Of a stretch of DNA of 64,000 bases, positions 48,801 to 57,322 are shown piece after piece. Each line of letters starts with the position of its first letter. Within the stretch, counting starts at the first letter, position 1. The notes beneath the pieces were generated by a model. The model was given only the letters and a program-made list of their open reading frames with translations, was not told where the DNA came from and did no database searches. A program made the translations under genes and the position numbers. The stretch is from contig NW_024037051.1 in NCBI RefSeq assembly GCF_015706575.1, positions 18,061,153 to 18,125,152 of the forward strand. Reading direction: 5' to 3'. Source of the stretch: Patiria miniata (lineage: Eukaryota > Echinodermata > Asteroidea > Valvatida > Asterinidae).

Positions 48801-51800
48801 TTTTTTTTTTTTTTTGGGGGGGGGGGAGGGGAGGGGGGCATGGCCCCCGTTGAATGGCGTGTAATAATAAACAACTTATCTTTATATCATATCGATATAT
48901 ATCAATTACAATAACTGCGCAAGTTCGATGTGAAGAAATCAATTTCGTCCTTTGACCCAGAGCGAAGAAATGTTCTTCTTGTTCGGGTAGTGCAGTTTAT
49001 ATTGTGCGGCACTATTGTGAATTGTTGTACAAATTGCGAAGCAATATTGGACGTGTAAACAAAAATATTTTGACCAAAAAAAATGGGGAAAATATGCGAA
49101 GTTGTCTTATAATATTTAAACTTCCAAGAAATGAGAAAGGACCTACTTGTACCGACCGAGATTTAAAATAGAGCCCGATCCCGTCCGTAAAAGAAATTGT
49201 TAACCAAAAGCTTTCAATTTACCCCTGTAATTTCACCAACCTGTTCTTCCAACACGTTAGTTAAATTATAACATTTGTTTATTTGAATCTAAAGTGATTT
49301 TGGTCGGCGTGAATGGCAAGGCAAAGGTGTGTTACTCCGGTCCCGCACCGGAACCTGATCCTGATAATCCGGATCACTGGATGAAGCAAGTCATGCAAGA
49401 GATACAAAAGCGTTGCCCAAAGAAGAAGGGACCTACCCCACCTGGTAAGTTGTCCTACGATCTGTCGGACTATTTACCTAGAAACAGCGGCAAGAATGAA
49501 ATTGAAGGCGCTTAAGAGGGTGTTATCAAAATTCAAAACACCCCTGCGCAACCCAATCCGGTTATATATGTATGTGCTCGAAATTGAAAGGAGCAGATAG
49601 TTATCGTATTTTCCATACGGAAAATTCCATTAAAACAAATTGGCAAAATTGTTTGTTGAAATCTAGATGACGCTATTTTGCTCAACTACGGCAACCGTTA
49701 GAAGGTTTTTTATTTAAAAAAAATTATGTATACAATTAGTAAACTAAGTTATGACTTAATTTACGTTTAGACAATCACTGATTTTGTTTTTAAAGGACGA
49801 TTTCTTAAGTTAAATCGTAATTGTTGTTCCAGAAAGAACTTTCCTAAATTGATTTTTTTATCAAATGAACAGTTTTTGCTCTGAACCGAACCGAACCGAA
49901 CCGAACCGAACCCATCCGAGCCGAGTCAAGCTGAACTGAACCGAGCCAAGCCAAGCCAAACCGAGCCGAGCAGCATTAATATAGTATATGCAGAAACGTG
50001 GACATTAAAAAGCCTTCAGTTCAATGATTGAAATATTTGACTATTCATCACTCGATGAATGGACCATTGTGACTAGTTTATTATGTCTTTGTTTGAGACA
50101 GCAATTTCTTGACAGTCAAAAAAAAAGAGCATTATTCCCGGATATTTTTTTAAACTTAATGACACCATATTTTAGTCATTTCAAGTATGGTATCAGAGCT
50201 GCTGTGGATTTCCAAAGGTTCCTAAACACATCACCCCAGCCCGGCCATTTCTCTTGATGTTGTTTAAACACTAATGTCATTGAGCAGATAACAATACATG
50301 ACGCGCTGTGTACGATTTGTTGTAACCTTTTACCAACAGCTGCGTGTTTGACACCACGTGCCCTGGGCCTTGAAGACGGATCTATCACTGACGATCAGAT
50401 GAAAGCGTCGAGTGACTCTGGCGGCAGCTGGCCTGCTTGGCAGGGACGCCTTAACTGCAACCGTGCATGGGCACCCTCCGGCGGGTAGGTATCAGTTAAA
50501 GAAAAAAAACATACAAAAAACAAACGTAAACCCACAGTTGTAATGACTCGAGTCCTCGAGTCCGACTCGAGTCACAATTTTTGGTGACTCGATTCGACTC
50601 GAGTCCCTAAGGGTAAATGACTCGACTCGACTCGACTCGAGTCACTGCGAGCTAATGACTCGACTCGACTCAAGTCCCTCATCAGAAGACTCGATTCGAC
50701 TCGAGCGAAGGTTAATAAGACTCGAGCCCCAAAAATAAAAGCACAACTTTGCGAAAAGTATTTGCAATGACTTACGGTGCAAAATTTGTGCTCACTTCGA
50801 TTTGCGAATAGCAGTCATGTACACATATACAACGTGTCACAGACTCCCACCTTATGGTTCTAGAATGCACAAAATGCTTAGTAGGAACCAGATTTTTAAA
50901 ACGAATTTCTAATTCGCTCTTTCATCATTGGCTTTGGGCGATTTCTTATAAAGCTCTTGGATTCGAACGCTGGCTAAACTTATGGCCTCCTTTTATAAAT
51001 GCTGGTATGTATCGTTCAAATATTCGTGACTCGAATTGACTCGAGCTAAATATTTGACTCGACTCGACTCGACTCGACCTTTGGACCTTATGACTCGACT
51101 CGACTCGAGTCACTTCTTTAAACTGACTCGACTCGACTCGAGTCACAAAAATCAGTGACTCGTTACAACTCTGCGTCAACCCCGATCCAGCCAAAGAAAC
51201 CGTACAGTCATCCACCAAAACTATGCTTTTACAAAACTATGGATAAAGATGACGCCTTTTGCTTCCATCATTACCGGGCTGTGCAAGTATCCCGTTCCAA
51301 AATACCACGTTCGAGTTGGTGTTTATACATTGCGCCCTAATGCAGGTTTTACTATAGAGATTCGCGTTTATTGAGTTACATACGCAGGGTGATCGGGCAG
51401 GCAACTATTTCATTAGACCTTACCGAGTTGAGGTGTGAATATTTGATATTGAGGAATCATCTCAAATTCCATTTGGGACAAGTTCTGGGCAAGTTGCGGA
51501 AATTGTGTCTGATGTAAGTTGCAGGACTCTTAACTTCCTCCCCGGGTCAGGTCATTAGTAGCGTCTAAATTCCAAACCAGTCTTAAACATTGTGTTTAAC
51601 CGGCCAAAGCACATTCATTCCCGTCGTAAGCTAACAGCTTTAAACTTCATTTGTTAAGATTTGGTGAAATATTTCTTTTTCAGTTTCAACTATCTAATAT
51701 ATTATTGAGACCTTGGTGCCTCGAACAGTACATGTAACACTTCACGTGAACAATCCAAGGTCAGACTCTCGATATCACAGACTGCTCTTGTACCGGGTGC

Positions 51801-53963
51801 ACTTTTCGTGCTACGAACATGGTCATTACACACGCATCAAACGATTAAAAACAAGTTTCATTTTCATTTTTTTTTTGTAAAGGATAAGTAGTGAAAAAAA
51901 CACACACAGTGCCCACTTGTACCAAAAGAAACCAAAAGAAGGAAAACAAAGGATTGTTCCACGTCTTCGCGTGAGTGTCAGCCGTCATCAGAAATGAGTT
52001 CGAATGTCACTGCAAGTGGTTCCCTAACTCTCCTCTATTGACCGTTGAGGGGGAGGGTACTTGTGTACGGAGCCCACACTCGCGGGCAGCGCATGTGATC
52101 TGATATACCATGTGTACAATAGGGAACAATAGGGAACAAAAGATTGCATACGTCTCCACAGGGCAATTTCTAGACATGAATACGTCTCCACAAGGTTTTC
52201 ATGAAATAGACATGTAATTTACTCAAAAACTAGGAATTTTCAAGCTATGTTGATCCGTCGCAAATAGAAGAGTTTTAGAAAAGGGATATTAAGTCCAAAT
52301 TTGAGCCAAGGAAATAAGAGCACTTTTAAACTACACTTTTAACATCGAAAACTTTAGAACAAGAGAACAAAGGAATGTCTCCAGAAAGATACAAATTCGA
52401 GTGTGTGTGCTTCGGGTAATGCTGCACCACTTTAAGACAAGTTCCAGGTCCCTCCACTATCCTTCGGACTTCGACTATGGGGACCCGTAGCGGATAATAG
52501 ATTTTGAATACATAACGAGGATCGCAAATTATATGCCAGACTAGTCTATGTCTGGGCCGCCCCCGAATACAAAACCACAGCGATAATGTTGGCGTGGAAC
52601 AATCCTATTGCAAAGTAGCTACAATGTTATCACAAAAGTGCAGTTCGTGTGGTTTTGCTGAATTCGAAAGTGTCTCTGCAAAATATCAATAAAGAGAGGG
52701 ACACTACTTGTCAGTGTTTGAAACCTAAGCAGTTGAATTGTTTGCTTGAAAGTTGCCTCCGTGAAGACACTGGTGATTGCACTGGTTATGGTAAGAGTCA
52801 GTTTTTTTTTGATAGCCATTCTGTTCAACTATCATCCAATCGCAAAGCTGCAAACATCATTTTCACCCCCCCCCCAACAAAAAAAATTGCGCACGCGCAG
52901 ATCTAATCATTGGCTTTACATGAAAAATAGCTACTGGGCCCCATATATGGGAGTGAAACCAGTGTATGCACTGCTGTTCTGTAGCAGGGTGGGGACCAAC
53001 GACGTGGGCACCAGTACCCTAGATTGGCACTAAGTCAATTACCCAATGTTTTGTTACAATAATGTTTTCTCATGCCTCTTCCCCTGTGTACAGTGCCGAC
53101 GCCAATCCCTGGATTGAGGTGGACCTTGTGGAGAGCACTGTGGTGGCTGGTGTCATCACACAAGGTCACACAGACATCTACGCAACTGCACAGTATAGGG
53201 TGGCGTATCAGACTAAGCAGCCCTGCAGTGTTTACAAACACGTGACAGATAGAAACGGAGACATCAAGGTTATCATATAACAATTTGTTCTTGCTAAGAG
53301 ATTTACTTATGATTTCGAAATTAAAGATATATATTTATTCAGGATTGTTTTGACCTCTATAAATGTGTCGTTTTTTCCTGTTCAACAATTTTCCGTTTCT
53401 TTGTGTCTTCTTGTTGATTGGATTTCATTTAATGATTATTCCATTATTTTTGTTAAACATATAGAAATTTGGCTATTTTCGTAATTCACGTGTTTTGTGC
53501 ACTCGCTTGGTGCATTTCACAAATTTCAAAAAAGTTTCAAAAGAGGAAATTATCTGACATAACACGGAAAGAGTTTGTGTAAAAGACACTACAATTAAGT
53601 TACTGAAAACTAAATCAGTGGTTTGAACTAGCAGCAAAAATCCTGCGGTCTACACACGCAACCCGCCAGATGACAAACTATTTTTGATTCGTAAATTTCA
53701 GGTCAATCTATTCAGTTTGCAGCAGTTTCTTTAATTTAGATGACAATCTAAGTAAGAAGTGAAGCCGGTGGCCTTTTCATTCGCTAGTTTTGATTGTATA
53801 TTTGCTTTCATTACAGGTGTTCAACGGTAACACTGATGGCGACACCCCGGTCACTAACATGTTTGATGAGAGTGTGGTGGCGACAGCAGTGCGCATTGAG
53901 CCTACTGAAAAGATTGGCGTTGCTGCTGCCCTTCGATTGGAGCTGCTCGGTTGTCGTGATTAG
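39854..53963 (+). CDS. Secreted single-domain F5/8 type C (discoidin) protein, five exons
   Basis: Joining 39,854-39,899, 49,295-49,444, 50,340-50,484, 53,094-53,268 and 53,817-53,963 gives 663 bases in one frame: 220 residues plus TAG. All four introns start GT and end AG, with phases 1, 1, 2 and 0. Residues 1-23 are a hydrophobic signal peptide. Residues 24-66 form a linker rich in Pro, Asp and Lys, with Cys28 and Cys56. Residues 68-218 are a full discoidin domain: opening Cys68, 'LGLEDGSITDDQMKASS', the Trp-rich 'WPAWQGRLNCNRAWAP', 'WIEVDL', 'TPVTNMF' and closing 'LRLELLGC'. Two further cysteines are at 105 and 158. No N-glycosylation sequon was found. Discoidin domains bind phospholipid, carbohydrate or matrix ligands, and invertebrates use them as secreted lectins or adhesion proteins. 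The ligand here is unknown. Intron 1 is 9.4 kb, so the link to exon 1 is the least certain join. Confidence 0.85.
39977..40065 (+). repeat. Intron direct repeat 1, copy a
   Basis: The phrase 'tattctgggtgatatctgac' and its surroundings (about 75-90 bp) recur at 42,432-42,505 in the same orientation. The two copies bracket 2.4 kb of intron, so that segment may have been inserted or duplicated as a unit. Confidence 0.75.
41510..41680 (+). repeat. Intron direct repeat 2, copy a
   Basis: Matches 41,943-42,097 at an offset of about 430 bp. Shared phrases are 'cgtgtttgttattacacgg' versus 'cgtgtttgctattacacgg', the 'gagtgac' and 'aagatgtcat'/'aagacgtcat' stretch, and a Tcaactcaact-rich tail. The copies have diverged, so this is an old tandem duplication. 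Confidence 0.65.
41943..42097 (+). repeat. Intron direct repeat 2, copy b
   Basis: Partner of 41,510-41,680. Same orientation, moderate divergence and no coding content. Confidence 0.65.
42432..42505 (+). repeat. Intron direct repeat 1, copy b
   Basis: Partner of 39,977-40,065. Begins 'ctcagctctagtattctggg' and keeps the 'gttctagacaatt' core. Its 3' end has deletions relative to copy a. Confidence 0.75.
42528..42640. mobile_element. Foldback/MITE-like relic with an 11-bp hairpin
   Basis: The left part ('taaaccagtacgtttaaaac', then 'ggctagaggctgg') resembles the left arm of the palindromic element at 56,114-56,236. A perfect 11-bp inverted pair, cgccgataatg (42,575-42,585) and cattatcggcg (42,607-42,617), encloses a 21-base loop. 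It is probably a decayed relative of the same non-autonomous family. No coding capacity. Confidence 0.55.
44109..44144 (+). promoter_or_regulatory. Cluster of nuclear-receptor half-sites with a DR1
   Basis: Three TGACCT half-sites (44,109, 44,119 and 44,125) run into AGGTCAAAGTTCA (44,132-44,144), a good direct-repeat-1 site of the RXR/HNF4/COUP type. It lies deep in intron 1. Similar clusters also occur in dispersed invertebrate repeats, so regulatory use is only a possibility. Confidence 0.4.
44741..45830 (-). mobile_element. Broken non-LTR retrotransposon (reverse transcriptase and C-terminal end)
   Basis: Read on the minus strand from 45,807 down, several frames carry reverse-transcriptase landmarks in the expected order: 'KVIALLKPGKDP' and 'YRPKSLL' (45,469-45,807), 'FFVEFNGR', 'NGFPQGSVLASLLYNIY' (45,161-45,388), and the catalytic 'YADDLC' (YADD at 45,157-45,168). 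A C-terminal 'WRCLNRLRSGAARTKS' stretch (44,764-45,021) is typical of the tail of jockey/CR1-type ORF2 proteins. The landmarks sit in different frames separated by stops, and the endonuclease end is absent. It is a dead, 5'-truncated copy in the antisense direction of intron 1. Assignment to the CR1/jockey-like clade is from motif recall. Confidence 0.85.
47366..47548 (-). mobile_element. Fragment of the TTAA-flanked MITE family, inverted
   Basis: Matches the reverse complement of about 54,755-54,950. Shared stretches include 'tcagacgctgatt/aattc', 'gagatcctagaat', 'atcaggttagtt' and 'acccttctttagattttga'. The end carrying the terminal repeat is missing, and the hAT-type MITE at 47,573 follows almost at once. 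Confidence 0.75.
47573..47850. mobile_element. hAT-like MITE with perfect 8-bp target duplication
   Basis: A 278-bp element begins cagtggcgcacccagg and ends in the complement of cagtgacgtacccggg, with poly-G on the left and poly-C on the right inside the ends. It is flanked by the identical 8-mer atttggtt at 47,565-47,572 and 47,851-47,858. An 8-bp TSD with a CAGTGGCG-type end fits a hAT-mobilised non-autonomous element. No transposase is encoded. Confidence 0.88.
48480..48870. mobile_element. Poly-G/poly-A-rich dispersed repeat
   Basis: Contains long G, C, A and T runs and the phrases 'caagggcggatccag' and 'ctgtggtgcgatctgaggc'. The latter recurs, slightly changed, at about 58,795-58,815, so this is a dispersed family. 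Clean terminal repeats and a target duplication were not found. ORFs of G/P/K runs here are artefacts of the homopolymers. Confidence 0.6.
49295..49444 (+). CDS. Discoidin gene exon 2 (end of leader and linker)
   Basis: Acceptor 'tctaaag' and strong donor 'cctg|gtaagt'. Encodes residues 16-65: the end of the signal peptide, then 'KAKVCYSGPAPEPDPDNPD', a Trp/Met/Gln stretch, and 'KRCPKKKGPTPP'. No known domain covers this part. The two cysteines (28 and 56) could pair with each other or bridge subunits. The basic KRCPKKK patch could hold a polyanion or act as a processing site. Both ideas are inference. Confidence 0.82.
49882..49971 (+). repeat. Pentanucleotide microsatellite (CCGAA)n
   Basis: About five clean copies of ccgaa, followed by decayed versions (ccgag, ccaag, ctgaa). 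It lies in intron 2, which otherwise shows no feature besides a short chance ORF near 50,024. Confidence 0.9.
50340..50484 (+). CDS. Discoidin gene exon 3 (first third of F5/8C domain)
   Basis: Acceptor 'ttttaccaacag' and donor 'ggcgg|gtaggt'. Encodes residues 66-113. It carries Cys68, which opens the domain, the 'LGLEDGSITDDQMKASS' strand, and the 'WPAWQGRLNCNRAWAPSG' loop region. This is the most diagnostic part of the gene: these residues match the conserved start of discoidin domains almost word for word. Confidence 0.92.
50536..51170. mobile_element. ACTCG-pentamer element with short inverted ends (intron 3)
   Basis: The ends are agttgtaa (50,536) and its complement ttacaact (51,163-51,170). 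Inside each end are runs of the pentamer gactc/actcg, much of it palindromic as gactcgagtc, around a unique core at about 50,720-51,030. A related hexamer-type element lies at 61,047-61,400. Probably a non-autonomous transposon whose subterminal repeats have expanded. Confidence 0.65.
51175..53093 (+). other. Rest of intron 3, no supported feature
   Basis: AT-rich intron sequence with a C-run near 52,867. Opposed ORFs at 52,619-52,906 have no domain. One ends at a donor-like 'tatg|gtaag', but no acceptor-bounded exon in frame with the discoidin gene could be built. Confidence 0.5.
53094..53268 (+). CDS. Discoidin gene exon 4 (middle of F5/8C domain)
   Basis: Acceptor 'cccctgtgtacag' and donor 'aag|gttatc' (a weaker donor, but the frame closes at a stop soon after). 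Encodes residues 114-172, including 'NPWIEVDL', the 'GVITQGHTDIYATAQYRVAY' core strand and Cys158. The usual aromatic after the 'YRVAY' strand is replaced by 'QTKQPCSVY', a local departure from typical family members. Confidence 0.9.
53269..53816 (+). other. Intron 4 (548 bp, phase 0)
   Basis: GT at 53,269 and AG at 53,815-53,816, AT-rich, with the polypyrimidine-containing tract 'tatatttgctttcattacag'. No repeat or RNA was recognised inside. Confidence 0.75.
53817..53963 (+). CDS. Discoidin gene exon 5 (end of F5/8C domain and stop)
   Basis: Encodes residues 173-220: 'VFNGNTDGDTPVTNMF', then 'VRIEPTEKIGVAAALRLE' and 'LLGCRD', then TAG at 53,961-53,963. 'LRLELLGC' is the classic C-terminal signature, and its cysteine should pair with Cys68. 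A clear polyadenylation signal was not seen in the next few hundred bases, so the 3' UTR end is unknown. Confidence 0.92.
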   Translation: MFNGNTDGDTPVTNMFDESVVATAVRIEPTEKIGVAAALRLELLGCRD

Positions 53964-54727
53964 CTCAGCTGAGCCAAATTGCAATGGGCCTTATTCACGA
54001 GTCGGCCATATTTGATTGAGATTGAGGTAAAATCTTCAGTTTTGGAACTTGTGTAGAGAAATGAAAGAAATGAGGTTACAAATTAACACTTAATGTCTGC
54101 TCTGATGAGTAATTTAAAATTTGTGTTTAAACGTACTCTAATGTTTTAAGCTACATTTAAAAAAAAAGTGAGGCTATTGTAGATAAATAGTCTAGAACCA
54201 TCACATGCAACAATTCACAATTTATGAAATGCATTCAGGAAACACGACAAAATGCCAACTTGTGCATAAGGCCAATCAAAGAGCAGCATTTCGTGTAAGC
54301 TGTATAAGGTCTTGCCATGAGGTTGGGATACGCTTGTAAATGTAATGTTTGCATACTTTGTGATAATGAACACGCAGTCATACACGATTAGTAAATTGTT
54401 ACTGTTTATTTCGATTTGGACTCTTCAAGTTGTTGAATGTTTCAGAACATTTTGAGTGTTTCTTTGTAGCATGCTATTCTGAAGAAAAACAAAACAAATT
54501 AACGTTGTTACATAGACACTTCAACATTTGTTCGAACTTATTTCCAAAGTATTTTCTTTGTTCAAATATGTTTCCCAATTAGTTAGCTGTGAACATTATA
54601 AATAATTCCCAACATGTATTTTGAAAGTTTAATTTGAGACTATCCCTATTTCACCAAATTTCAGAAGAAGTATAACATTATTTTGGCATCAACTAACAGA
54701 GTTTCTGGAATAGGACATAGACATGTT
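53964..54727. other. Downstream region and 3' UTR candidate, nothing specific
   Basis: AT-rich sequence following the stop codon. It probably includes the 3' UTR, but no AATAAA with a convincing context was found. No repeat was recognised until the MITE at 54,732. Confidence 0.45.
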
Positions 54728-54731
54728 TTAA

Positions 54732-55264
54732 AGATATAGTCCATCATTTGTAATTTGAGCATTTTGTTCGTTTGAAGCAACAAAAGTGTTCAAAATCTAA
54801 AGAAGGGTACAGAACAACTAACCTGATGAAGTTTCAGCTCAGCTTCAGCTGTATATTTTGAGATAAACAGCATTCTAGGATCTCAATTTCAAATCAAAAG
54901 TTGCTGAATCATGTTTTGAATTGCTTGAATTCAGCGTCTGAGGCGCGTTCTCACTGAGCAGATTGCAGCTATACGCGATGTCGCGCGCAGATCCGACGAA
55001 TTATATCAAGCGCGCGCGCGTGTGCGTCGTGCCAATCCTTCGCCAAATAACAAAACGAACTACTAATTTAAATTTTCCTACGGTGCGTCTTAACACGCAC
55101 CGTTGGAAAGGCCTTCTTTCGTCGGTTACTTCAACATGACAGCTTGCCAGAAAGAATAATTTCACAGGCAGTTTAGTCCCCTCACTATCTTTCAACCAGG
55201 TATGTTTTTCAACAATGATTACGCCAGTTACTTTTCGGATGGCTGCAAATGATGGACTATAGCT
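54732..55264. mobile_element. piggyBac-like MITE flanked by TTAA
   Basis: A 533-bp element with terminal inverted repeats agatatagtccatcatttg (left) and agctatagtccatcatttg (right, complemented), 18 of 19 matching. It is flanked by TTAA at 54,728-54,731 and 55,265-55,268, the target duplication typical of piggyBac-type transposition. The interior is GC-rich in places (gcgcgcgcgc near 55,010). An inverted partial relative lies in intron 1 at 47,366-47,548. No transposase is encoded. Confidence 0.85.
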
Positions 55265-55268
55265 TTAA

Positions 55269-56113
55269 ATGAATTTACAAAATGCAAGCTTGGTATAGTC
55301 TGTTATGTTACCAGCTATTCGAAAAACTGTGCACAATATTTCAAGCACTTACCACATTATGGTAAAAGTGTACATGTTATCTGTTTTACTAAATGTCATG
55401 CTGGATATCATCCGGATCCTTGAAACGTTCATAAACATCTCGTTACTCATCTCATTACTCAACGCCTCACAAACCCTTACACATAATCCACAAATATGAC
55501 CGAACTTAACATTCCCCAACTTCAATCAAAGACCCAAGTTCATGTTTTTCAACGTTGTAAAGTTTGCAAAATCGACACCCCATAAAAAGATCAGCAATAA
55601 ATGCTGTGCTTTCAACTAAGACAGTATTATGGACTATTCATAAGTACCTAAGACAGTTTACTCATTCCAATTGGTCAAACGCCCGTCACGTGGTTGGTTT
55701 TAAACGGTTGATAAAACACCGACTGGTTTTAAACACTTTCCCCGGTGTCAAATGAAATTTGGACTCCAGACCTATGAAATCTGGTACCTTTTTATTCTTT
55801 TATTGATTGGACCCCCGCACCTGGCTAGTCGATCTCCTAATTATGTTCACTTTGGCCTGCGCAATACTACCAATGATCCCACATGTCAAAGAGTTCTAAA
55901 CTCACACTACACCGTGTTCTGCGCCACATTGCTCGCGAGTGACAATCTCCAAATAAGGAGAGTTTTAGTACTACTTGTGCGATGCACATAACATAAACAT
56001 ATATAACTAGAGGGGTGTTTCACAAAACATGAAGTAAAACTGTGGTGACAAAACCGTTCGAAGGGTATGTATTTGGGCTTTTTGACCGAAAGGTATTGAG
56101 AATAAAAATGCGG
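55269..56113. other. Intergenic, no supported gene
   Basis: Several overlapping short ORFs (55,305-56,131) without domains. Around 55,690-55,735 the phrase 'ggttttaaac' occurs twice in an arrangement like the nearby palindromic MITE, so it may be another worn copy. Confidence 0.4.
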
Positions 56114-56236
56114 TTGGTCGGTATTAAACAAGTACGTATAAACCGGTTAGGGGCCTGGTCGCCGAAAATTGGCACTGCCATTAACCGCGTCCAGGTCCCA
56201 ATCCGGTTGAAAACATACTTGTTTAATACCGACCAA
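56114..56236. mobile_element. 123-bp palindromic MITE
   Basis: Left arm 56,114-56,137 and right arm 56,213-56,236 are inverted repeats matching at 23 of 24 bases, beginning TTGGTCGGTATTAAACAAGT. A weaker second pair inside ('aaccggttaggggcctgg' against its complement) extends the stem, so the whole unit could fold into one hairpin. A relative lies at 42,528-42,640. No target duplication was recognised. Confidence 0.8.
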
Positions 56237-56679
56237 AAACGTATATTCCCTTACTAAAATTAACGGAATTGGTTTAGATGACTTTTATGAAACAAGACAA
56301 TTCCCCCTACAATAATTAAGACAATAAAATAGCAGTGGATTGGCGATTTGGATTTAATATTGTATGTTGTATAAATCGGTGCTCGTGAAATACAAAAAAA
56401 AACAGTGTTGATGTTGTTTAATGCGTCCTCTACCTGAAGGCACCATCATCTTGTCGACGTTCTAAACAGATTTGACAGTTTCCTATAAAGTAGGATAATG
56501 AATTCCATTAAGACCCATTGTCAAAGAGCTTGTTAGTAGTGCATACAATTATATATAGTATATGTTATTAGTGCGTGGTGAAAACAGTCACTGTGAATTT
56601 TATTTCGCAGATATTTTTTTTATAAGTAACTGCATACATTTGTGTTCAACAACCTTACATGATTTCACTTGATCACTTA
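56237..56679. other. Intergenic, AT-rich, nothing recognised
   Basis: No ORF of note, repeat or inverted structure was identified. Confidence 0.4.
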
Positions 56680-56745
56680 TTGCTTTTAATGTTCCGATCA
56701 TTTTATTTTAATCACTTGCTTCATAATATCATACAGTTATGATAA
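56680..56745 (+). repeat. Partial third copy of part of the gene-upstream repeat
   Basis: About 60 bp ('ttttaatgttccgatcattt', then 'cacttgcttcataatatcat') matches 39,332-39,390 and also about 56,883-56,950. It sits some 200 bp before the longer copy, so the segment has been duplicated more than once here. Confidence 0.75.
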
Positions 56746-56855
56746 TATAGTTTGATATTTCTGTAAGAAAACATTGACTAACGCAGCAAAAAGGTCGCCC
56801 CTCGTATATGATCCGAGTACAAAATCCTCGTTGAATTTGACGGCCCTTTTAAAAG

Positions 56856-57320
56856 TCGGTTCGTTTCCGATTCACTTTATCACTTATTGATTTTAATGTT
56901 CCGATAATTTTTTAAAATTATTCACTTGCTTCATAATATACAGTTATTTCAAGTTTCAAAATAAAAGTAACGAATATTAATTATCAATTCGTTCCTTAAG
57001 GTTTTTAATAAGCAATTAGCAGTTAATAAAATCTATATTATACACGGAAATACTCGGGCGTTATCCGACGAAATGAATTCGGCAAACTTCGGACATTTTC
57101 GGGGAAAAAAAGGAGGAATTCCTCCCGTTTTAATCACGTGACGTTATGTGTAATACAATTGTAATAAAAAGGAATTACTGACGGCTACCTGACCTAAGAT
57201 TCATCAGGAATGGTCAGAATCTTTTGATCTGGGAACCAGACTAGAGCCTAAAAGGGTCCACTAACGCGCCACTGGCTCAAATGAAATGCTGTACAGTGAC
57301 GTAATGCTTTTACGGTCCTG
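56856..57320 (+). repeat. Second copy of the discoidin upstream region
   Basis: Matches 39,295-39,763 over its whole length in the same orientation, with scattered substitutions and small indels. Shared stretches include 'gaggaattcctcccgtttta', TCACGTGACGT (57,134-57,144), 'aagattcatcaggaat' and 'cagtgacgtaa' (CRE-like site 57,297-57,304). The match stops at 'tacggtcctg', about 90 bp short of where the start codon would be, exactly where a TIR element begins. No copy of exon 1 was found downstream in the window. It could be the promoter of a lost or displaced tandem paralogue, or a dispersed repeat that supplied the promoter. Confidence 0.85.
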
Positions 57321-57322
57321 GG

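Larger units (their letters stand above)
39900..49294 (+). other. Intron 1 (9,395 bp, phase 1)
   Basis: GT at 39,900 and AG ending at 49,294. The bulk is AT-rich with scattered repeats, listed separately: two local direct repeats, a foldback element, a reverse-transcriptase relic, a MITE with an 8-bp TSD, and poly-G tracts. The stretches 40,070-41,500, 42,640-44,100, 45,830-47,360, 47,860-48,480 and 48,900-49,294 show no recognisable gene or element. Short ORFs there are chance frames. Confidence 0.7.

Noticed and set aside
48450..48942. Lys/Phe/Gly/Pro-run ORFs around poly-A, poly-T and poly-G tracts
   Set aside because: They are homopolymer translations inside a dispersed repeat.
52619..52906. 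Extra exon of the discoidin gene in intron 3
   Set aside because: It has a donor-like end but no matching acceptor and frame, and it would interrupt the discoidin domain at a conserved point.
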